From Hydrogenophaga sp. (GTDB taxonomy: Bacteria > Pseudomonadota > Gammaproteobacteria > Burkholderiales > Burkholderiaceae_C): DNA of 37,728 nt. The notes under the pieces were generated by a model that was given only the letters and a program-made list of their open reading frames with translations, did not search any database and was not told where the DNA came from. Positions 7,948 through 16,784 of this stretch are shown here, piece after piece. How positions within the stretch are numbered: position 1 is the stretch's first letter; each line of letters begins with the position of its first letter. The position numbers and the translations under genes are program-made. The DNA lies in the NCBI GenBank assembly GCA_018993155.1, contig JAGKSX010000113.1:1-37728 (forward strand), written 5' to 3'.

Positions 7948-9039
7948 ATGAGCCTCCAATGCGGCATCGTGGGCCTGCCCAACGTCGGCAAGTCCACCCT
8001 TTTCAACGCGCTGACCAAGGCCGGCATCGCGGCCGAGAACTACCCCTTCTGCACCATCGAGCCCAACACCGGTGTGGTGGAGGTGCCCGACCCGCGCCTG
8101 CAGCAGCTCGCCGAGATCGTCAAGCCCGAGCGCATCGTGCCGGCCATCGTGGAGTTCGTGGACATCGCCGGCCTCGTGGCGGGTGCAAGCACCGGTGAAG
8201 GCCTGGGCAACAAGTTCCTCGCGCACATCCGCGAGACCGACGCCATCGTCAATGTGGTGCGCTGCTTCGAAGACCCGAACGTGATCCACGTCGCCAACAA
8301 GGTCGACCCGATCGCCGACATCGAGGTCATCCAGACCGAGCTCTGCCTGGCCGATCTGGCCGCGGTGGAAAAGGCCCTGCACCGCGTGAGCAAGACCGCG
8401 CGCTCGGGCGACAAGGAGTCGATCAAGCAGGTCGCCATCCTCGAGAAGTGCCAGGCCGCGCTCAACGACACCCAGCCGGTGCGCACCATCGACTTCAGCA
8501 AGGAAGAGCAGGCGCAGCTCAAGCAGTTCTTCCTGATCACCGCCAAGCCGGCGATGTTCGTGGCCAACGTGTCGGAAGACGGCTTCGAGAACAACCCGCT
8601 GCTCGACCGCCTCAAGGAGTTTGCGCAGAAGCAGAACGCGCCCGTGGTCGCCATCTGCGCCAAGATCGAAGCCGAACTCTCCGAGATGGACGACGCCGAC
8701 CGCCTCGAATTCCTCAAGGAACTGGGGCAGGAGGAACCGGGCCTGAACCGCCTGATCCGCGCGGCCTACCAGCTGCTCGGTTTGCAGACCTACTTCACCG
8801 CCGGTGTGAAAGAGGTGCGCGCCTGGACCATCCACGTGGGCGACACCGGCCCGCAGGCCGCTGGCGTGATCCACACCGACTTCGAGAAGGGCTACATCCG
8901 CGCCCAGACCATCGGCTTCGACGACTACATCGCCTTCAAGGGCGAGCAGGGCGCGAAGGACGCGGGCAAGATGCGCGCCGAAGGCAAGGACTACGTCGTC
9001 AAGGACGGCGACGTGATGAACTTCCTGTTCAGCAGCTGA
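7948..9039 (+). CDS. ychF: Redox-regulated ATPase YchF
   Basis: Obg-family P-loop protein of 363 residues, full length. The G1 motif GLPNVGKST lies at about 9-17 and the G3-like segment [10 protein letters not shown] follows. The nucleotide-specificity motif is NVSE rather than NKxD, as expected for YchF, which prefers ATP over GTP. The C-terminal TGS domain includes [14 protein letters not shown]. YchF associates with ribosomes and in E. coli dampens the oxidative-stress response. The gene is monocistronic: LysR ends well upstream and a terminator follows. Confidence 0.97.
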   Translation: MSLQCGIVGLPNVGKSTLFNALTKAGIAAENYPFCTIEPNTGVVEVPDPRLQQLAEIVKPERIVPAIVEFVDIAGLVAGASTGEGLGNKFLAHIRETDAIVNVVRCFEDPNVIHVANKVDPIADIEVIQTELCLADLAAVEKALHRVSKTARSGDKESIKQVAILEKCQAALNDTQPVRTIDFSKEEQAQLKQFFLITAKPAMFVANVSEDGFENNPLLDRLKEFAQKQNAPVVAICAKIEAELSEMDDADRLEFLKELGQEEPGLNRLIRAAYQLLGLQTYFTAGVKEVRAWTIHVGDTGPQAAGVIHTDFEKGYIRAQTIGFDDYIAFKGEQGAKDAGKMRAEGKDYVVKDGDVMNFLFSS

Positions 9040-9062
9040 AGCGACGGCTCACACCGAAGAAC

Positions 9063-9093
9063 ACCCACCCGGCGCAAGCCCGGTGGGTTTTTT
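9063..9093 (+). terminator. Intrinsic terminator after ychF
   Basis: An 11-base stem (ACCCACCCGGC at 9063-9073 with GCCCGGTGGGT at 9078-9088, one mismatch) encloses a GCAA tetraloop and runs directly into six T residues (9088-9093). It lies 24 bases after the ychF stop and separates it from the accessory operon. Confidence 0.9.
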
Positions 9094-9120
9094 GTTGTCG
9101 CCAGCGGTCCTGAAAATGCG

Positions 9121-9212
9121 AGTCCTACAGCCCACCCGCGCCACCGGGCTATAGGACCTGGGGAATCCCCGATCCGAGTCATGTTGAGCTCTAGTCCTTC
9201 ATAGGACTACAG
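9121..9212 (+). promoter_or_regulatory. Operator-like palindromes and promoter of the catabolic operon
   Basis: Four half-sites of the form AGTCCTA/TAGGACT occur in the spacer before the first ABC gene. GTCCTACAGCCC (9122-9133) pairs with GGGCTATAGGAC (9146-9157) with one mismatch. TAGTCCT (9192-9198) and AGGACTA (9203-9209) form a perfect palindrome with a 4-base centre. A possible -35 TTGAGC (9184-9189) is 17 bases from a weak -10 CTACAG (9207-9212), which would put the palindrome between the two boxes, a repressor position. The GntR/HutC protein encoded later in the operon is the obvious candidate ligand. The symmetry is seen; its use is inferred. Confidence 0.55.
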
Positions 9213-9246
9213 TGCCTCAACCCCTGACGAGACGGAGACAAACCCC

Positions 9247-10098
9247 ATGACAGCCCGAGTTGAAATCCTCGCATCCGCGCAGCGGGCGCTGCCCAAAATC
9301 GCCTTTCGCGGTGCCAGCAAGATCTATGGTGGCAGCGGCCGCGCCCGCAACCAGACCCTGGCCCTGGACAGCCTGGACCTGGACATCGCCCCGGCCGAAA
9401 TCGTGACCGTGCTCGGCCCCACGGGCTGCGGCAAATCGTCCACGCTGAACATGATCGCCGGCTTCGAGCAGCCCAGCACGGGCACGCTGACGCTGGACGG
9501 CCAGCGGATCGAAGGCCCCGGGCCGGACCGGGCCGTCGTGTTCCAGCAGCCCTCGCTCTTCCCCTGGCTCAACGTGTTCGACAACGTGACCCTGGGCGTG
9601 AAGTGCCGGGGCGTGCCGCGCGAGACCTATTCGGCGCGGGCGATGCACCTGCTGCGCGAGGTTGGCCTGACCGGCTTCGAGCGCCACTACCCCTACCAGC
9701 TCTCGGGTGGCATGCAGCAGCGTGTGCAGATCGCCCGCGCGCTGGTGTCCGAGCCCAAGGTGCTGTTGCTGGACGAGCCCTTCGGGGCGCTGGACTACCA
9801 GACCCGGATTCAGATGCAGGAATTGCTGCTGCGCCTGTGGCAGGAGTACCGCCCGACGATCTTTTTCATCACCCACGACGTCAGCGAAGCCATCTTCGTC
9901 GCCGACCGCGTGCTGGTGATGACGCGCCGCCCCGGCCGCGTGAAGCTGTCGGTGCGCGTCGAAGCCGACAAGCCGCGCACCGCCGATTTCCTGAGCACGC
10001 CGTACTTCATCGACCTGCAGCGCGAGCTGCTGCACGCCGTGCAGGAGGAAGTCCAGGCCAGCAAGCAGACCGCGCCACCGCAGGCCATGGCTGCCTGA
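9247..10098 (+). CDS. ABC transporter ATP-binding protein (SsuB/TauB-like)
   Basis: A 283-residue ATPase subunit of the nitrate/sulfonate/taurine importer class. Walker [10 protein letters not shown] is at about 57-65, the Q-loop lies in [17 protein letters not shown], the signature [15 protein letters not shown] starts near 152, Walker [13 protein letters not shown] is near 172, and the H-loop is in [10 protein letters not shown]. It powers uptake through the permease encoded two genes later. It is the first gene of a ten-gene operon and follows the operator-like palindromes. The receptor gene starts 41 bases later. The substrate cannot be read from the ATPase. Confidence 0.93.
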   Translation: MTARVEILASAQRALPKIAFRGASKIYGGSGRARNQTLALDSLDLDIAPAEIVTVLGPTGCGKSSTLNMIAGFEQPSTGTLTLDGQRIEGPGPDRAVVFQQPSLFPWLNVFDNVTLGVKCRGVPRETYSARAMHLLREVGLTGFERHYPYQLSGGMQQRVQIARALVSEPKVLLLDEPFGALDYQTRIQMQELLLRLWQEYRPTIFFITHDVSEAIFVADRVLVMTRRPGRVKLSVRVEADKPRTADFLSTPYFIDLQRELLHAVQEEVQASKQTAPPQAMAA

Positions 10099-10139
10099 GC
10101 CTGCGTCGCACCGCCCCATCCACCCACGAGGAGACACCC

Positions 10140-11174
10140 ATGAGGACTTTCATCCGACAGCTTTTGGCCGCCGCGGCCTGTGCCTTCGCGGCGGGCACGG
10201 CCCCCGCCCAGACACCCGCCGCTCCGCTGAAATTCAAATGGGGCCTGCCATCGGCCGACTACTACGCGGTCTATGTCGCCAAGGACCACGGTCTGTTCAA
10301 GGAAGCGGGGCTGGACCCTGAGTTCTTCTTCTTTGCCTCGGGCGCACCGCTGCTGGCTGGCCTCAAGAGCGACAGCCTTGACGTGATCACCACCGGCCTG
10401 GCCACGGTCTTCGCGCTCGGCCAGAACATCCCGCTCAAGATGCTCTATTGGGAGCTCGACCACGCGGCCGCCGAGGCCCTGGTGGTCGACCCCAAGGCCG
10501 GCATCCACAGCGCCGAAGACCTGCCCAAGGCCAAGGCCATCGGCGCGCCCTCGGGCACTTGCGCCCAGGTCTCGCTGGTGCTGATGGCCCGCAAGCTGGG
10601 CACCAAGATGAGCGACCTCAGCGTGGTCAACATCGCCCCGCCGCTCTACGGCAACGCGTTCGCCAGCGGGGCGATCCAGGCCGGCATCGCGTGGTCACCG
10701 TTCTCCCAGTCGCTCTCGCAGCAGGGCTACAAGGTCGCCGGCTGGGCCACCGACTACACCCCGCACGGCGGCGTCTGCCCGGGCATGACGGCGGCGCGCC
10801 CCGCGTTTCTGGAGAAGAACCCGGACGCGGGTCTGCGCCTGGTGCAAGTCAAGGCCAAGGCCATGGACATGATCGCGAAGAACCCCAACCTGGCGATCGA
10901 CGCGCTGGTGAAGAACGTGGGCATCTCGCGCGAGGTGGCCAAGGCCGCCTACGAGCGCGAGTTCGCCCGCATCCCGAGTTTCGAGCAGCAGATCGACCCG
11001 AAGTCGCCGTTCTCCATGACCGCACCCGGCCAGGGGCTGGCGCTGAAGTTCCAGGTGGCCAGCGAAGCCCTGGCGGCGGCTGGCTCCATTCCCGCGCCGC
11101 TCTCGCCCAAGGTGATCGCCGATGCGATCGACCCCAGCCACCTGCAGCGCTACATGAGGGGTGAACGCAAATGA
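10140..11174 (+). CDS. ABC transporter substrate-binding protein (SsuA/NMT1-like)
   Basis: A 344-residue periplasmic receptor with a signal peptide (MRTFIRQLLAAAACAFAAGT, ending around APAQT). The mature part begins LKFKWGLPSADYYAVYVAKD, followed by HGLFKEAGLDPEFF, typical of the NMT1/THI5-like and SsuA-like fold that binds sulfonates, nitrate, pyrimidine precursors and aromatic acids. A good ribosome site (GAGGAG) precedes ATG 10140. It overlaps the permease gene by 4 bases (ATGA). It should define the specificity of the importer and therefore of the whole operon, but the ligand is not deducible by eye. Confidence 0.9.
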   Translation: MRTFIRQLLAAAACAFAAGTAPAQTPAAPLKFKWGLPSADYYAVYVAKDHGLFKEAGLDPEFFFFASGAPLLAGLKSDSLDVITTGLATVFALGQNIPLKMLYWELDHAAAEALVVDPKAGIHSAEDLPKAKAIGAPSGTCAQVSLVLMARKLGTKMSDLSVVNIAPPLYGNAFASGAIQAGIAWSPFSQSLSQQGYKVAGWATDYTPHGGVCPGMTAARPAFLEKNPDAGLRLVQVKAKAMDMIAKNPNLAIDALVKNVGISREVAKAAYEREFARIPSFEQQIDPKSPFSMTAPGQGLALKFQVASEALAAAGSIPAPLSPKVIADAIDPSHLQRYMRGERK

Positions 11175-12016
11175 GTATCCGCAACGCCTCCGCCGAAACC
11201 GGCGTGGAACACGCCGCACGCCAGCGCCACACCGGTCTGATGAAGATGCCTCGCACCATGCCCCTGGTTGTCTATTCCATCGCCGCCGTGCTCGGCCTGC
11301 TGCTGCTGTGGACCGCCGTCACGGTCTCCGGCCTGGTCGGCCCGGGCTACCTCCCCACGCCGCAGGGCATGGCCACCGAGTTCGCCGCGCTGCTGCAGGA
11401 CGGCTACAAGGGCAAGTCGCTGTGGGCCCACATCGAGGCCAGCCTGTTCCGCACCGTCGTCGGTTTCCTGATCGGTGTGGCGATCGGCATCCCGCTGGGC
11501 TTGCTCAGCGGCTACAGCAAGGTGGTCGGCGCGATGTTCTCGCCCATCATGGCCTTCGTGCGGCCCATCCCGCCGATCGCCTTCATTCCCATGGCCGTGC
11601 TGTACTTCGGCCTGGGCGAGACCGGCAAGATCGTGCTGATCCTGTTCACCGCCTTCAACTACGCGTTCGTCAACGCCCACGCCGGTGCCGCCGGTGTGCC
11701 GCTGGCCTACTTCCGCGCCGCGCAATCCATCGGCCTGAGCCGCTCGCAGACATTCTTCCGCGTCGTGCTGCCGGCCGCGGTGCCGCAGATCTTCACCGGC
11801 CTGAAGGTCGCCATGGCGCTGAGCTGGGCGGTGGTCGTGGCCGCCGAACTGGTGGGTGCGCAGGCCGGCCTCGGTTTCATGATCTCGGACGCGGCGCAGC
11901 TCTTCCGCATTCCGGTCGTCTTCATCGGTATCGCCCTCATCGGCGTGATCGGCCTGGTCCTCAACGCGCTGCTCACCGGCGCCGAAGACAAGCTCGTGCA
12001 CTGGAAGGGACGCTGA
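11171..12016 (+). CDS. ABC transporter permease (SsuC/TauC-like)
   Basis: A 281-residue inner-membrane permease of the BPD_transp_1 type with about six membrane segments, starting with VVYSIAAVLGLLLLWTAVTV. The coupling-helix (EAA-like) region is AAQSIGLSRSQTFFRVVLPA, which contacts the ATPase. Its start codon overlaps the receptor stop (ATGA), so translation is coupled. The aldehyde dehydrogenase gene starts 4 bases after its end, binding transport and metabolism into one unit. Confidence 0.92.
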   Translation: MSIRNASAETGVEHAARQRHTGLMKMPRTMPLVVYSIAAVLGLLLLWTAVTVSGLVGPGYLPTPQGMATEFAALLQDGYKGKSLWAHIEASLFRTVVGFLIGVAIGIPLGLLSGYSKVVGAMFSPIMAFVRPIPPIAFIPMAVLYFGLGETGKIVLILFTAFNYAFVNAHAGAAGVPLAYFRAAQSIGLSRSQTFFRVVLPAAVPQIFTGLKVAMALSWAVVVAAELVGAQAGLGFMISDAAQLFRIPVVFIGIALIGVIGLVLNALLTGAEDKLVHWKGR

Positions 12017-12020
12017 AGCC

Positions 12021-13478
12021 ATGAGCACCGTGCACTCCTACCTGTCTTCGCTCTCGCTGCACATCGCGGGCGAGTGGCGCGGCATCAGCGGCCGCGACAC
12101 CCTGCCGGTCATCAACCCGGCCACCGGTGCCGAGCTCGGCCGTCTGCCCATGGCCACCGAGCGCGATATCGACGACGCTCTGGCCGCCGCGCAGGCTGCC
12201 TTCCCCGCGTGGTCGCAGGCCAGCGCATGGGAGCGCGATCGCATCCTCCAGCGCGCCGCGGTCCTGATCCACGAACGGCGCGATGCCATCGCGCACAGCC
12301 TCACGCTGGAGAATGGCAAGCCACTGGCGGACGCGCAGGGCGAGATCGACCGCGTGATCGAAACCATCACCTGGTGCGCCGAAGAAGGCAAGCGGGCCTA
12401 CGGCCGCGTGCTGCCCCCGCGTTCGCACCGCCTGACGCAGACCACGCTCAAGCGCGCCATCGGGCCGGTGGCCGCCTTCGTGCCCTGGAACTTTCCCATG
12501 GTGCTGGCGGCGCGCAAGGTCGCCGCGGCGCTGGCCGCCGGTTGCACCGTGGTGCTCAAGCCCGCCGAAGAAACCCCGGCCAGCTGCATCGAACTCGTGC
12601 GCGCCTTCCTGGACGCGGGCTTGCCCCCGGGCGCGCTGAGCCTGCTGTTCGGCGTGCCGGCACAGGTCTCGCAGCGCCTGATCGCATCGCCCGTCATCCG
12701 CAAGATCTCGTTCACCGGTTCGGTTGCGGTCGGTCGGCTGCTCGCCACCCAGGCGGCCCAGCAACTCAAGCCGGCCACCATGGAGCTGGGTGGCCATGCC
12801 CCGGTCGTGGTGTTCGACGACGTCGATGTCGACAAGGTTGCCGCCGCCTGTGCCGCCTTCAAGTTCCGCAACGCGGGCCAGGTCTGCCTCTCGCCCAGCC
12901 GCTTCTACGTGCACGACAGCATCGCCGAGCGTTTCGCCCAGCGGCTCGCGGCGCACGCCCAGGCCTTGCAGGTCGGCGACGGCCTCACACCCGGCGTGCA
13001 GATGGGGCCTCTGAACAACGAGCGGCGCCTGCAGGCCGCGCAAGCCCTGGTGGACGATGCCCGCGCCGCCGGCGCCCGCGTGCTCACCGGTGGGCAGCGC
13101 ATCGGCACCCAGGGCTTCTTCTTCCAGCCAACCGTGCTCACGCAATTGCCCGCCTCGGCCCGGTTGCTGAAGGAAGAGCCGTTCTGCCCGGTGGCACCTG
13201 TCATGTCCTTCGCCACGCTGGACGAGGTCATCGCCCTGGCCAACGACAGCGACATGGGCCTGGCCGCCTACGCCTTCACCAACCGGCTGGACCGCGCGGC
13301 GGAGTTCTCCGAGCGCGTCGAGGCCGGCTGGATCGGCATCAACAGCTTCACCCCCGCGCTGGCCGATGCCCCCATCGCCGGCATGAAGGACAGCGGCCTC
13401 GGCATGGAAGGCGGACCCGAAGGGCTGGATGCCTACCTGCACAGCCGCTTCGTCAGCCAGTCCAGCCTCGCGACCTGA
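12021..13478 (+). CDS. NAD(P)-dependent aldehyde dehydrogenase (GabD-like)
   Basis: Aldehyde dehydrogenase superfamily member of 485 residues, closest in style to succinate-semialdehyde dehydrogenases. The catalytic general-base Glu lies in MELGGHAP (about E255) and the nucleophile Cys in GQVCLSPS (about C289). The cofactor region has PWNFPMVLAARKVAAALAAG and SFTGSVAVG. The usual C-terminal motif is present in altered form (GMKDSGLGMEGGPEGLDAYL). It oxidises an aldehyde to a carboxylate, and here most likely takes the product of the GMC dehydrogenase encoded six genes downstream (inference from the shared operon). The substrate range of this family is broad, so GABA metabolism is not implied. 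Confidence 0.92.
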   Translation: MSTVHSYLSSLSLHIAGEWRGISGRDTLPVINPATGAELGRLPMATERDIDDALAAAQAAFPAWSQASAWERDRILQRAAVLIHERRDAIAHSLTLENGKPLADAQGEIDRVIETITWCAEEGKRAYGRVLPPRSHRLTQTTLKRAIGPVAAFVPWNFPMVLAARKVAAALAAGCTVVLKPAEETPASCIELVRAFLDAGLPPGALSLLFGVPAQVSQRLIASPVIRKISFTGSVAVGRLLATQAAQQLKPATMELGGHAPVVVFDDVDVDKVAAACAAFKFRNAGQVCLSPSRFYVHDSIAERFAQRLAAHAQALQVGDGLTPGVQMGPLNNERRLQAAQALVDDARAAGARVLTGGQRIGTQGFFFQPTVLTQLPASARLLKEEPFCPVAPVMSFATLDEVIALANDSDMGLAAYAFTNRLDRAAEFSERVEAGWIGINSFTPALADAPIAGMKDSGLGMEGGPEGLDAYLHSRFVSQSSLAT

Positions 13479-13521
13479 CGCCCCCCAAATTCACACGAAC
13501 CGCATCCAGGAGACCCACGCC

Positions 13522-14937
13522 ATGACCACCGACAACGTGCACCCGCTTCGCTTCTCGGGCTACAAGAACCGCGACATCCCGGGGCCGGACACCGAACTCA
13601 CCAGCACCGACCCGGGCACGCCCATGGGCGAATACATGCGCCGCTTCTGGCAGCCCGTGTGCCTGTCCGAGGAACTCAAGGACCTGCCCAAGGCGATCCG
13701 CATCATGGGCGAGAACCTGGTGGCCTTCCGCTCCAAGCGCGGCGAGATCGGTGTCATGCACCGCCACTGCGCGCACCGCGGTGCGTCGCTGGAGTACGGC
13801 ATCATCACCCACGACGGCATCCGCTGCTGCTACCACGGCTGGTCCTACCGCATCGACGGCACCCTCATCGAGGCGCCCTGCGAGCACGACGACACCCGCC
13901 TGAAACAGACGGTCTGCCAGGGTGCCTACCCGGCGTTCGAGCGCAACGGCCTGGTGTTCGCCTACATGGGCCCGCCCGACCAGCAGCCGCCGTTCCCCGA
14001 GTTCGACAGCTACACCTTTCCCGGCGACAACAAGCTGGTGGCGTTCTCGAACATCTACCCCTGCAACTGGCTGCAGGTGTACGAGAACATCATGGACCAC
14101 ATGCACACGGCCGTGCTGCACAACAAGATGGTCGCCGAAGGCGTGGACGACAGCACTGCCGCCGGGCTCTCGCTCGAAGGCTTTGGCGACATGCCCGTGA
14201 TGCAGTGGGAAGCCACGCGCAGCGGCAACGGCTGCGTGTTCGTCGCCGGCCGGCGCCTGCCTGGCAACAAGGTGTGGCTGCGCATCACCGAGATGGTGTT
14301 CCCCAACTACCTGCAGATCGGCTCGCTGTTGCCCACCGCCGCGCGCGAGCGCCACGGCAACTCCGGTTGCACCCGCTGGAACGTGCCCATCGACGACCAC
14401 CACATGATGATCCTCGGCTACCGCCACTTCAACAGCACGGTGGACCCCGACGGCATGGGCAGCGAGGCCGATTGCGGCGTCGACAAGATCGACTTCCTGG
14501 ACGGGCAGACCGGCAACCGCAGCTACGAGGAAGGCCAGCGCGCTCCTGGCGACTGGGAGGCCATCGTCAGCCAGCGCAAGGTGGCCATCCACGGCTCGGA
14601 GCACCCGGGTTCGTCCGACGTCGGCGTGTACCTGTGCCGCCGCCTGCTGCGCGACCTCCTGCGTGGCAAGACCCAGCCCGACCCGCTGTACGAAGAGCTG
14701 GTGGCAAAGGGCCGCACCTTGCCCCTGTATTCGCAGGACAGCGTGCTCGACATCCCCGAGCTGCCGGCCGCCGAGGACCGCAAGCAGATCCTCGCTCTGG
14801 GCAAGAAGCTCATGGAGATCAACCGCGCTGCCGATGGCCAGGCCGATGCCGCTGCGCGCGATGCGTACATCCGCCGCGAGCTCGATCGCCTCGATGGCCG
14901 GGCCGTGGTGATCGAGAACACCCCCGAGACCGTCTGA
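13522..14937 (+). CDS. Rieske non-heme iron oxygenase, large subunit
   Basis: A 471-residue ring-hydroxylating or O-demethylating oxygenase of the phthalate dioxygenase/vanillate demethylase type. The Rieske [2Fe-2S] ligands are C83-x-H85 (HCAHRGASLEYG) and C102-x2-H105 (CCYHGW). The mononuclear iron site is in ENIMDHMHTAVLH, with H195 and H200 as ligands and D192 as the electron-bridging Asp. EYMRRFWQPV at the N terminus is typical of homomultimeric oxygenases without a beta subunit. It is somewhat longer than phthalate 4,5-dioxygenase (~440). The start is ATG 13522 with CAGGAG upstream. The next gene encodes the matching reductase. Whether it hydroxylates, demethylates or removes sulfonate cannot be told from sequence. 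Confidence 0.93.
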   Translation: MTTDNVHPLRFSGYKNRDIPGPDTELTSTDPGTPMGEYMRRFWQPVCLSEELKDLPKAIRIMGENLVAFRSKRGEIGVMHRHCAHRGASLEYGIITHDGIRCCYHGWSYRIDGTLIEAPCEHDDTRLKQTVCQGAYPAFERNGLVFAYMGPPDQQPPFPEFDSYTFPGDNKLVAFSNIYPCNWLQVYENIMDHMHTAVLHNKMVAEGVDDSTAAGLSLEGFGDMPVMQWEATRSGNGCVFVAGRRLPGNKVWLRITEMVFPNYLQIGSLLPTAARERHGNSGCTRWNVPIDDHHMMILGYRHFNSTVDPDGMGSEADCGVDKIDFLDGQTGNRSYEEGQRAPGDWEAIVSQRKVAIHGSEHPGSSDVGVYLCRRLLRDLLRGKTQPDPLYEELVAKGRTLPLYSQDSVLDIPELPAAEDRKQILALGKKLMEINRAADGQADAAARDAYIRRELDRLDGRAVVIENTPETV

Positions 14938-14960
14938 GCACGGGCACACGGAAGACCACG

Positions 14961-15911
14961 ATGAAACTGCGCGTCCGCTCTGTGACCTGGGAAGCCGAGG
15001 GCATCCTCTCGTTCGAACTCGTGCACCCCGAAGGCCTGCCGCTGCCGGTCTTCGAGGCCGGCGCGCACATCGACGTCCGCATCCCCGGCGGCCTGTCGCG
15101 CCGCTACTCGCTGTGCAACACGCCGGGCGAGCGCACGCACTACCGCATCGCGGTGCTGCGTGTGCCCGAAAGCCGGGGCGGCTCGCGGGCCATGCACGAG
15201 CGCGTGCATGCCGGCGATTTCATCGAGGCCTCCGAGCCGCGCAATTTCTTCCCGCTCGACGACAGCGCCGGCCACGCCCTGCTGCTGGCCGGGGGCATCG
15301 GCGTCACACCCTTGCTGGCCATGGTGGAGCGGCTGCAGGCCAGCGGTCGCCCGTTCGCCATGCACTACTGCACCACATCGCCCGAACGCACGGCCTTTGC
15401 CGGGCGCCTCCAGCCGCTGGCGGCGCAGGGCATCGTCACCCACCACCACGACCGGGGCGACCCGCGCAACGGCCTGGACATTGCCCGGCTGCTGCGCGAC
15501 CCCGCGCCGGGCACCCACCTCTACTACTGCGGGCCGGCCGGCTTCATGAAAGCCGTGAAGGCCGCCTCGGCGCACTGGCCCGCCGGCACCGTGCACTTCG
15601 AGTACTTCGGTGCCGAACCGCAGGCCGCCCCCGTGAACGTGGGCGCCTGCGCCGACACCGTGCCGGTGCACCTGCTGCGCTCCGGACGCACCGTGCAAGT
15701 CTCGCCCGTGCAGACCCTGCTGCAGGCGCTGCGCGACGCCGGCGTGGAGTGCGAAAGCTCGTGCGAGGCCGGCGTGTGCGGCACCTGCCGGGTGGACTAC
15801 AGCGAGGGCGAGCCCGAGCACAACGACCTGATCCTCAACGAGGAAGAGCGTGCCCGCAGCGTGTTGCTCTGTTGCGGGCGCGCTCGCACACCGCTGAGCC
15901 TGGATCTCTGA
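14961..15911 (+). CDS. Oxygenase reductase, phthalate dioxygenase reductase family
   Basis: A 316-residue electron-transfer protein that passes NAD(P)H electrons to the Rieske oxygenase. Domain order is flavin-binding barrel (RRYSLCNTPGERTHYRIAV), nucleotide-binding domain (LLAGGIGVTPLLAMV, then YYCGPAGFMKAV) and C-terminal plant-type [2Fe-2S] ferredoxin with Cys268, Cys273, Cys276 and a fourth Cys at 304 or 305 (CEAGVCGTC, later LLCCGR). This is the phthalate dioxygenase reductase/VanB layout, normally FMN-dependent. It begins 23 bases after the oxygenase gene, and the two form a complete two-component system needing no separate ferredoxin. Confidence 0.94.
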   Translation: MKLRVRSVTWEAEGILSFELVHPEGLPLPVFEAGAHIDVRIPGGLSRRYSLCNTPGERTHYRIAVLRVPESRGGSRAMHERVHAGDFIEASEPRNFFPLDDSAGHALLLAGGIGVTPLLAMVERLQASGRPFAMHYCTTSPERTAFAGRLQPLAAQGIVTHHHDRGDPRNGLDIARLLRDPAPGTHLYYCGPAGFMKAVKAASAHWPAGTVHFEYFGAEPQAAPVNVGACADTVPVHLLRSGRTVQVSPVQTLLQALRDAGVECESSCEAGVCGTCRVDYSEGEPEHNDLILNEEERARSVLLCCGRARTPLSLDL

Positions 15912-15955
15912 CGAGCTCAGCCCATCACAACGACCCCGAAGGTGAGGAACCTGCC

Positions 15956-16741
15956 ATGAACAACGCCGCCGTGAACGCCGCCCAGAACGTGTTCCAGGTG
16001 CTCCAGATGCCCGACCGCAGCGGCCGCCCGAAGTACCAGCGACTGGCCGACGTGCTGGTCGAAGCCATCCGCCAGGGCATCTGGCGCCCCGGCGACCGAC
16101 TGCCACCGGAAGAGGAACTTACCCAGCTCACCCCCTTCAGCCTGGGCACGGTGCAGCGCGCGCTGCGCGATCTGTCGGAGCAAGGCCTGGTGGTGCGCCA
16201 GCACGGCCTGGGCAGCTTCGTCGCCGACCCACCGCGCGAACTGCAGGACCCCTGGCATTGCCGCTTCGTCAACGACGAGGGCGAGGTGCTGCCCATCTAT
16301 TCGCAGGCCATCGCCCGTGTGAGCGTGTTCGAACGCGGCCCCTGGAGCACCTACCTTGGCCCGCAGGCCGACGTGATCCGCGTCGACCGCGTGATCATCG
16401 TCAACGACGAGTTCCGCATCTTCAGCCGCTTCTACGGCGACCGCAAGGTGCTCAAACGCCTGTGGGAAATGCCCATGGACGAACTCAACGGCGCCAACTT
16501 CAAGAAGGTCATCGTGCGGCAATGCCGCCTGCCGATCACCGAGGTGACGCACTTCGTGCGCATGCAGCCCTACGATGACGAGGCCTGCATCCGCATGGGC
16601 CTGGCCGCGGGCACCAGCGGCATGTTCATGTACGCCGTGGCCTTTGCCGGCAAGGAGCGCTGCGTGTACTACCAGGAGTTCTCCGTCGCCCCCAACGCGC
16701 ACTCGCTCAAGTTCCCGGAAACCACGGTGTCCTCGGTTTGA
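15956..16741 (+). CDS. GntR family regulator, HutC subfamily (UTRA domain)
   Basis: A 261-residue regulator. A GntR winged helix-turn-helix spans about residues 25-95 (IWRPGDRLPPEEELTQL, SLGTVQRALRDLSEQGLVV, HGLGSFVADPP). A UTRA-like effector domain fills the rest (VIRVDRVIIVND, YYQEFSVAP). HutC-type proteins are usually repressors released by a pathway intermediate. The gene sits in the middle of the operon, after the oxygenase reductase and before the sulfatase, so it may autoregulate. The palindromes at 9121-9209 are the best candidate operators. A good ribosome site (GGTGAGGAA) precedes ATG 15956. Confidence 0.88.
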   Translation: MNNAAVNAAQNVFQVLQMPDRSGRPKYQRLADVLVEAIRQGIWRPGDRLPPEEELTQLTPFSLGTVQRALRDLSEQGLVVRQHGLGSFVADPPRELQDPWHCRFVNDEGEVLPIYSQAIARVSVFERGPWSTYLGPQADVIRVDRVIIVNDEFRIFSRFYGDRKVLKRLWEMPMDELNGANFKKVIVRQCRLPITEVTHFVRMQPYDDEACIRMGLAAGTSGMFMYAVAFAGKERCVYYQEFSVAPNAHSLKFPETTVSSV

Positions 16742-16784
16742 CCGAGCACACCGCCCCCTCATTGACCACCCAATGGAAACACCC

